Positions 37,957 to 43,255 of a stretch of DNA of 43,255 nt are shown one piece after another. The translations under genes were made by a program, and so were the position numbers. Source of the stretch: Blautia sp. GTDB lineage: Bacteria > Bacillota > Clostridia > Lachnospirales > Lachnospiraceae. The stretch lies in the NCBI GenBank assembly GCA_017515325.1, contig JAFWGA010000060.1, positions 1 through 43,255 on the forward strand, read 5' to 3'. The number at the start of each line of letters is the position of its first letter. Positions within the stretch are counted from its first letter, which is position 1. Under the pieces are notes generated by a model, which worked only from the letters and a program-made list of their open reading frames with translations, was not told where the DNA came from and searched no databases.

Positions 37957-40900
37957 TTACCGCTGCCGTTTCTTCATCAGGAGAATCAGCATTGTGCCTG
38001 CGGCAAGAGCCAGCAGAAGCAGGTACAGTGATATCGGTGTCTCATCCACAGTCCTGGCGACAGATGCAGTTGTCACATTCTCTGTATAGGTCTGGGCCGT
38101 ATTGGTGGTGTAACTGCCGCCCGAATTCGTTGTTGTTGACGTATTCGATGTCGTACCAGAGTTTCCACCGTTGCTTGTCTGAACGGTATAACCGGATGCA
38201 GGTGCTGATGTGATATTTCTACTCACCGGAGTCGGTATGACGGTCACTGCCGGCGTCACTGTTATGGTCGGCGTAGCAGTGGCTGTAGCCTTCTCCGTGT
38301 TGGTAATCACTATCTCCACCCTTGTGGAAGCTTCCGCCTTGACCACACCGTTATTGCTGACAGTAACAGTATAACCGAAGTCGGAGCCTACCGGTTTGCC
38401 ATTCCTGTCCGTTTCAGTGACATAGAAGGTAAGACCTGCGTCAAGCTTCTCCTGGGTCAGATGGATAGTATTGGCAACCGTCACACTGGACTTTCCACCC
38501 ATGCTCAAGGTCATGACAGGATTCGCCACATCATTGGCAGTAGCCAGCCTGGTATGCCCCGCATCCAGGAAGACACCAGCATAGAAGGTCTCGCTGCTGT
38601 TTTTCTCCTTACCGTCTGATCCAAGAACCTTCTTGGTCACACTCATTGAAGCGTCCATTCCAGGTCCTTCTGGCAACTCAGTGAACATATTGACCAGAAG
38701 CACCTCGTTCTGTGAAGCCGGCTCGAAATTGAATTCCTGAGTCCTGGATTCTTCCTCACCGAATTGCGGCATGAATATCTCGGCCTCGGATATAGGATTG
38801 CCCTTCTGATCTACTTCAGCAAGATAGTAAGTCTCGCCAGCCGGAACAGTGATTGTCACCTTCGCGGAAGAAGCATTTCTCACAGGAATGGTATACAGCT
38901 TGTTTTCATAAGGCACTGTCAGCGCAGCATCCTTGAAGATTCGGACATAGAAATCATAGCTTGCCAGCTCAATTCCCATCGCTTCGGCTGTCTCCTCATC
39001 CGGCAGGAATTCTATCTTTTTAGTCAGAACCAGGGTTGCCGTCTCGGAAACAGGTTCTTCGGAAAGCTCCGTATTGGTGATCGTTGTCTTCGCCGTCAGT
39101 GAATCAGGCAGACTCATAATCACAGCCCCGTTTTCTACGCTCATCTCATAACCGAAGCCTTCTCCCACCGGCTTACCTTCAGCATCCGTCTCAGTAATGT
39201 ACAGCGTGCATTCCTGCCTGTTTTCTGACAGGTATACAGCCACATCTACGCTGTCGCCGTTGCCATTAAGAGCAACCACGTCCCTGGAAACATAAGCGCC
39301 CTCCGTCTCCTCATTGGCATTCGCAAGAATCGTGAAGTCCTCATCCAGGAATATTCCTGCGTAGAAAACTCCTTCCTCTGTGCTGACCTCGCCATCAGCA
39401 GTAAGCAAAATCTTGTTGAGACTCAGCCTGCCATCGATGTAGAAGCCATCCGGGATATGGGTCAGATAACGGTTCTTCACTGTCGCCTCAGATTCAGAAG
39501 CCGCCTCAGTCGTTATCTCGATAGGATCCTGACTCTCTGTCTTGCTTCCATCCTCTGCGATATGGACATAAACCGGTGCAAGCAGATCGCCTCCCTGCAC
39601 CACATTGCCCTCTGCGTCAACCTCTGCGATATAGTAGGTAGCGCCAGGAATCAGTTTATCATAGGTGACAGATGCCGAATCCGTACCCGAAAACTCAATT
39701 GCCTTAATCGAACCCGGATACATCTTTGTCAGAGAATCATCCTGGAACAGTGCTACGTAGAATACGTCATCACCTGTCAGGGGCAGATAATCCGTACCGT
39801 CATCCGTATGGTACTCAAGCTCCACATGCTTGGTAACAGTCAGGCTGGCCGCTTCGCCTTCCTTCCAGTCCTCGACCAAGATAACGTCGTCCGCGGATTC
39901 CTTCACGGTACTGGTGGTCTTATCTCTGTCGATATAGGTATGACCTTCGCCATCATCCTCCAGGACAAAGCTGGTGTCAACGGTGGTGTCATATCCTTCA
40001 GGAGCAGTGGTTTCACGCAGGATATAGGTAGTCCCAACAGTCAGGCCGATGATCTCATGGGCTTCCAGGGTGGAATCCCATTCCTCAACAATCACTTCCG
40101 TAGTCTCACCGGTCTCCTCGTCTGTCACAAGCTCGATAATCTGGATATGAGCGCCTTCAAGCTCTTCCCCGTTACCCAAGTCAACCTTACTGATGCTGAA
40201 GGAGGTCTTTTCATCCTCAATCAGCAGAATTGTGTTGCCCTCCTCATCAGTGGTACTGTTGCCCAAAGGAGTAATACTGCCGTCAGTCTCGATCTTGAAA
40301 TGATTATCGCTGGACACCAGATAGCCTGCCGGGGCGGTTTCTTCATGCAGCGTATACTGTCTGCCTGCTGTCAGCCCCTCAACTACATGTGTAATGCCTG
40401 CTTCAGAGATCCATTCGGCAACAACATTATTTCTGCTGTCAATGATCTGGATATGGGCTCCTTCCAGTTCTTCGCCAGTGGTGATATCTCTCTTACTCAC
40501 CGACACACTTGTCTTTGCGTCCTCGACAAGCAGGACCGTATTGCCATCCTCATCGGTGGTGCTGGTTCCGGTCGTGGTTACAACACCCTTCTCATCCATG
40601 CTGAAGGTTGTATCCGTAGTCACGGCATAGCCTTCCGGTGCAACAGTCTCACGGAGGATATATTCCACTCCCGTCTTCAGACCTTCGATCGGATGAGACT
40701 CTGTAGTAGAATCCCACTCCTCAACGATCTCCTCGGTTTCCTCTCCGGTCTCCTCATCCTTCACCACTTCAATGATCTGGATGTGGGCTCCTTCAAGCTC
40801 TTCTCCGTCTGCAATATCAACCTTGCTGACCTCGATATGTGTCTTTGCGTCTTCGACAAGCAGAACGGTTTTGCCATCCTCGTCGGTGGTGCTGGATCCG

Positions 40901-43255
40901 GTCGTGGTCACATTGCCCTTCTCATCGATGCTGAAGGTCGTATCCGTTGTCACGGCATATCCATCAGGAGCGACGATTTCGCGCAGAATGTATTCCACCC
41001 CTGTCTTTAGACCCTCGATCTCATGAGCCTCTTTAACAGAATCCCACTCCTCGACTACCGTCTCGGTCTTTTCTCCCGTCTCCTCATTTTCAACAATCTC
41101 TATGATCTGGATATGGGCTCCTTCGAGCTCTTCTCCATCGACAACATCTACCTTACTGACGAGGATCTTGTCGAAGTAAACATCTTCGATCCCTGCAATG
41201 GCAGCTTTCTCTCCGCCGACCAGCACTTCCTGCTCGAGTTCGGAGGATAGCTCACTGCGGAAATCGTAGCCTTCGATCAGCGCATTTGTCTCGCGAACAG
41301 TATAGGTACCGAGGTCAATTCCTGCGAACTTCTTGGTATAGTTGATGCTTCCGTCTTCCTCGACTACAGCCGTGAAACCATCCTTGATAGTCAGAACCAC
41401 CTTCGTATCGGACAGTTTGCCGTCCTTATCCAGCCACTGCGTAAACTCTGTGACTTCTCCTGTGGTTTCATCTGTTACGGTTTCCTTTTTGGTGATCTCG
41501 AAGGTCAGAGCGCCTTCCGCTTCTTCCTTGGTCACACCGCCTTTTACGGTCTTGGTGAACACTAGGTCTGCGATGTCTTTGTAGGCATCGACGATCTCAG
41601 CCTTTGCCGCATCTTCCCCGATATTCTTGTTGGTTACCGTAATCGTCTGGCCGGCCTTATCATAGCCACTGGAAAGCTCTTCCAGGAAAGCATAGCCTTC
41701 GATGATGGTATTGGTTTCCTTCACGGTATAGCTTCCGGCGACAACGTCCTCAAACCTCTTTGTGAAGTTCAGATCACCGTTATCATCCGTTACTGCCGTG
41801 AAGCCATCCGTCAGCTTCAGGACAACCTGGCTGTCGGACAGCCTGCCATCCTGATCCAGCCACTTCGTCACCTCTTTGGCCTCTCCGGTGGTTTCATCCG
41901 TCACAGTCATCTGTGTGGTGATTTCGAAGGTCAGTGCACCTTCAGCCTCTTCTTTGGTCACACCACCTTTCACGGTCTTGATGATCACCAGACTGGAGAT
42001 ATCCTGATATTCATCAATGATATCTGCCTTTGCCGCATTATCACCAACTGTTTCTTTGTCAACCTCTACCGTCTGTTCCGTATTGCTGGACTTATTCTCA
42101 AGGAATTCGTAGCCATCGATATCGGTATTGGTTTCTTTCACCGTGTAGGTGCCTGCCTCGATGTTTTCAAACCTCTTCTCGTAGTTAAGGTCACCATTCT
42201 CGTCAGTCACCTTCGTGAAGCCATCTGTCAGCGACAGGATCGCCTGGGTTTCAGACAACTCGCCATTCTCATCCAGCCAGAAGGTCTTCTGTGTCTCTAC
42301 TCCAGTCTTCTCGTCAATGACTGTCTTGCTGGTCGTGACTTCAAAGGTAAGAGCGCCTTCCGCTTCGCTTTCGGTTACGCCGCCCTTTACTGTCTTGGTT
42401 ATGATAAGGTCTCCAAGCTCGGTATAGGCGTCGATAATTTCTGCTGCTCCGGCCTCATCCTTGCTGACGGTGGTTTCTGCCTCCGTCACGGACTGGTCTT
42501 CCTCGAAGCGGTAGCCTTCGATGGTGCTGTTGGTTTCGATTACCTTATAGCTTCCGGCCTCGATGTCCTCGAAGGTCTTGCTGGCTGAGGTGATATTGCC
42601 TTCCTCGTCCTTGTTCACTTCATCGAAGTCTGCGATGGTCAGCTCTATCTGGTCTGTGACTTCCTTGCCTTCCACGTCGATGTAGCTGATATTGCCTTCC
42701 TCATCCTCAGTTGCGGTGGCCTCGATCAGCTTGCTGTCCTTGTCCAGATAGCCTTCTACATTTCCATCCTCGTCAAGCTTCTCTACCACGAATACCAGGG
42801 CTCCTTCAGCCTCTTCCTCCGTGATTCCTCCGCTGACGGTCTTGGTGATGGTCATGTCGCCAAGCTCAGTGTAGGCATCGATGATCTCAGCAGCTCCCGC
42901 CTCATCCTTGCTGACGGTGGTTTCGGCCTCCGTCACGGACTGGTCTTCCTCGAAGCGGTAGCCCTCGATGGTGCTGTTGGTCTCGATTACTTTATAGCTT
43001 CCGGCCTCGATGTCTTCGAAGGTCTTGCTGGCTGAGGTGATATTGCCTTCCTCGTCCTTGTTCACTTCATCGAAGTCTGCGATGGTCAGCTCTACCTGGT
43101 CTGTGACATCCTTGCCTTCCGCGTCGATGTAGGTGATATTGCCTTCCTCATCCTCAGATGCGGTGGCCTCAATCAGCTTGCCGTCCTTGTCCAGATAGCC
43201 TTCTACATTTCCATCCTCGTCAAGCTTCTCTACCACGAATACCAGGGCTCCTTCA
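37957..43255 (-). CDS. giant repeat adhesin (Cna-B/SpaA/pilin-type), N-terminal part beyond window
   Basis: About 1766 codons are visible and the frame runs open off the right edge. The order from the edge is: five roughly 140-residue repeats (TITKTV.GG.T.EEAEGAL ... GSYKVIETNS..EGY ... IIDAY); four SpaA/Cna-B-type repeats of about 105 residues (KVD..DGEELEGAHIQIIE ... GL..G..YILRETVAPEGYAVTTD); four pilin isopeptide-linker-like domains (e.g. KKVLGSDGKEKNSSETFYAGVFLD) like those in the 34498-37482 protein; a Thr/Ser/Pro/Val stalk (about 38040-38290); a membrane span; and KKRQR. Lys, Glu and Asn/Asp at the expected strand positions suggest intramolecular isopeptide bonds. Before the membrane span it reads ARTVDETPISLY with no LPxTG. 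The two edge repeats are almost identical in DNA. It probably binds host or mucosal ligands. Confidence 0.85.
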   Translation of the reverse strand, partial: EGALVFVVEKLDEDGNVEGYLDKDGKLIEATASEDEEGNITYIDAEGKDVTDQVELTIADFDEVNKDEEGNITSASKTFEDIEAGSYKVIETNSTIEGYRFEEDQSVTEAETTVSKDEAGAAEIIDAYTELGDMTITKTVSGGITEEEAEGALVFVVEKLDEDGNVEGYLDKDSKLIEATATEDEEGNISYIDVEGKEVTDQIELTIADFDEVNKDEEGNITSASKTFEDIEAGSYKVIETNSTIEGYRFEEDQSVTEAETTVSKDEAGAAEIIDAYTELGDLIITKTVKGGVTESEAEGALTFEVTTSKTVIDEKTGVETQKTFWLDENGELSETQAILSLTDGFTKVTDENGDLNYEKRFENIEAGTYTVKETNTDIDGYEFLENKSSNTEQTVEVDKETVGDNAAKADIIDEYQDISSLVIIKTVKGGVTKEEAEGALTFEITTQMTVTDETTGEAKEVTKWLDQDGRLSDSQVVLKLTDGFTAVTDDNGDLNFTKRFEDVVAGSYTVKETNTIIEGYAFLEELSSGYDKAGQTITVTNKNIGEDAAKAEIVDAYKDIADLVFTKTVKGGVTKEEAEGALTFEITKKETVTDETTGEVTEFTQWLDKDGKLSDTKVVLTIKDGFTAVVEEDGSINYTKKFAGIDLGTYTVRETNALIEGYDFRSELSSELEQEVLVGGEKAAIAGIEDVYFDKILVSKVDVVDGEELEGAHIQIIEIVENEETGEKTETVVEEWDSVKEAHEIEGLKTGVEYILREIVAPDGYAVTTDTTFSIDEKGNVTTTGSSTTDEDGKTVLLVEDAKTHIEVSKVDIADGEELEGAHIQIIEVVKDEETGEETEEIVEEWDSTTESHPIEGLKTGVEYILRETVAPEGYAVTTDTTFSMDEKGVVTTTGTSTTDEDGNTVLLVEDAKTSVSVSKRDITTGEELEGAHIQIIDSRNNVVAEWISEAGITHVVEGLTAGRQYTLHEETAPAGYLVSSDNHFKIETDGSITPLGNSTTDEEGNTILLIEDEKTSFSISKVDLGNGEELEGAHIQIIELVTDEETGETTEVIVEEWDSTLEAHEIIGLTVGTTYILRETTAPEGYDTTVDTSFVLEDDGEGHTYIDRDKTTSTVKESADDVILVEDWKEGEAASLTVTKHVELEYHTDDGTDYLPLTGDDVFYVALFQDDSLTKMYPGSIKAIEFSGTDSASVTYDKLIPGATYYIAEVDAEGNVVQGGDLLAPVYVHIAEDGSKTESQDPIEITTEAASESEATVKNRYLTHIPDGFYIDGRLSLNKILLTADGEVSTEEGVFYAGIFLDEDFTILANANEETEGAYVSRDVVALNGNGDSVDVAVYLSENRQECTLYITETDAEGKPVGEGFGYEMSVENGAVIMSLPDSLTAKTTITNTELSEEPVSETATLVLTKKIEFLPDEETAEAMGIELASYDFYVRIFKDAALTVPYENKLYTIPVRNASSAKVTITVPAGETYYLAEVDQKGNPISEAEIFMPQFGEEESRTQEFNFEPASQNEVLLVNMFTELPEGPGMDASMSVTKKVLGSDGKEKNSSETFYAGVFLDAGHTRLATANDVANPVMTLSMGGKSSVTVANTIHLTQEKLDAGLTFYVTETDRNGKPVGSDFGYTVTVSNNGVVKAEASTRVEIVITNTEKATATATPTITVTPAVTVIPTPVSRNITSAPASGYTVQTSNGGNSGTTSNTSTTTNSGGSYTTNTAQTYTENVTTASVARTVDETPISLYLLLLALAAGTMLILLMKKRQR

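Noticed and set aside
39457-41010. 517-codon plus-strand frame opposite the giant adhesin
   Set aside because: It is a mirror of repeated adhesin codons. The repeated segments of its protein simply track the SpaA-type repeats on the other strand, and there is no start signal.

Overview
The window is a stretch of a Firmicutes genome, most likely Lachnospiraceae (Clostridia). The evidence is consistent AGGAGG-type ribosome sites, a clostridial set of housekeeping proteins, RbsABC-type sugar import, giant Cna/SpaA-type surface proteins, and an integrative element of a kind common in that family. Two compartments are visible. Bases 1 to about 6200 are AT-richer and hold the end of an integrative and conjugative element (ICE). 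The rest is GC-richer chromosome.

ICE end (1-6201). All genes are on the minus strand and read away from lysS: a DUF3970-like small protein, ParA, ParB, a RepA_N-type initiator, a small membrane protein, a zinc-ribbon repeat protein with a degenerate nuclease-like tail, an unknown protein, and PcfB (cut by the left edge). Neighbouring genes overlap or nearly touch, but the module is interrupted by intrinsic terminators. Two of these begin inside a repeated motif, TACAGCGATAGG(N)GCAG, which is also found at the promoter-proximal end. parB contains a near-perfect 25-bp palindrome that could be the partition site. The element abuts the 3' end of lysS, which is the probable attachment site.

Housekeeping block (6202-15282). 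lysS, greA, a DusB-type dihydrouridine synthase, a SirTM-like sirtuin with Gln at the catalytic His position, and proB lie on the minus strand. On the plus strand are a malic enzyme plus 2-hydroxycarboxylate transporter pair and an unknown two-TM protein.

Envelope and sugar block (15292-23762). Two adjacent polyprenyl glycosylphosphotransferases (the second looks catalytically dead), an AEC transporter, a PfkB sugar kinase, an SGNH-like membrane-anchored protein, and a LacI-type sensor fused to an apparently active GGDEF domain.

Sugar-acid or ketose operon (32276 down to 23883). Seven genes: binding protein, permease, double ATPase, second permease, amidohydrolase/lactonase-like, 2-hydroxyacid dehydrogenase and LyxK-like FGGY kinase. 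It faces a divergent GntR/FCD regulator. The shared control region contains good promoters and two copies of a TTGTATACAT operator-like site.

Right end (33682-43255). gpmA, then two large minus-strand surface proteins sharing pilin-type domains and related C-terminal membrane anchors. The second is a giant repeat adhesin running off the right edge.

Dispersed structured repeats (stem-loops with compensatory changes, and several shared 20-35 bp modules) lie in many of the chromosomal intergenic gaps.
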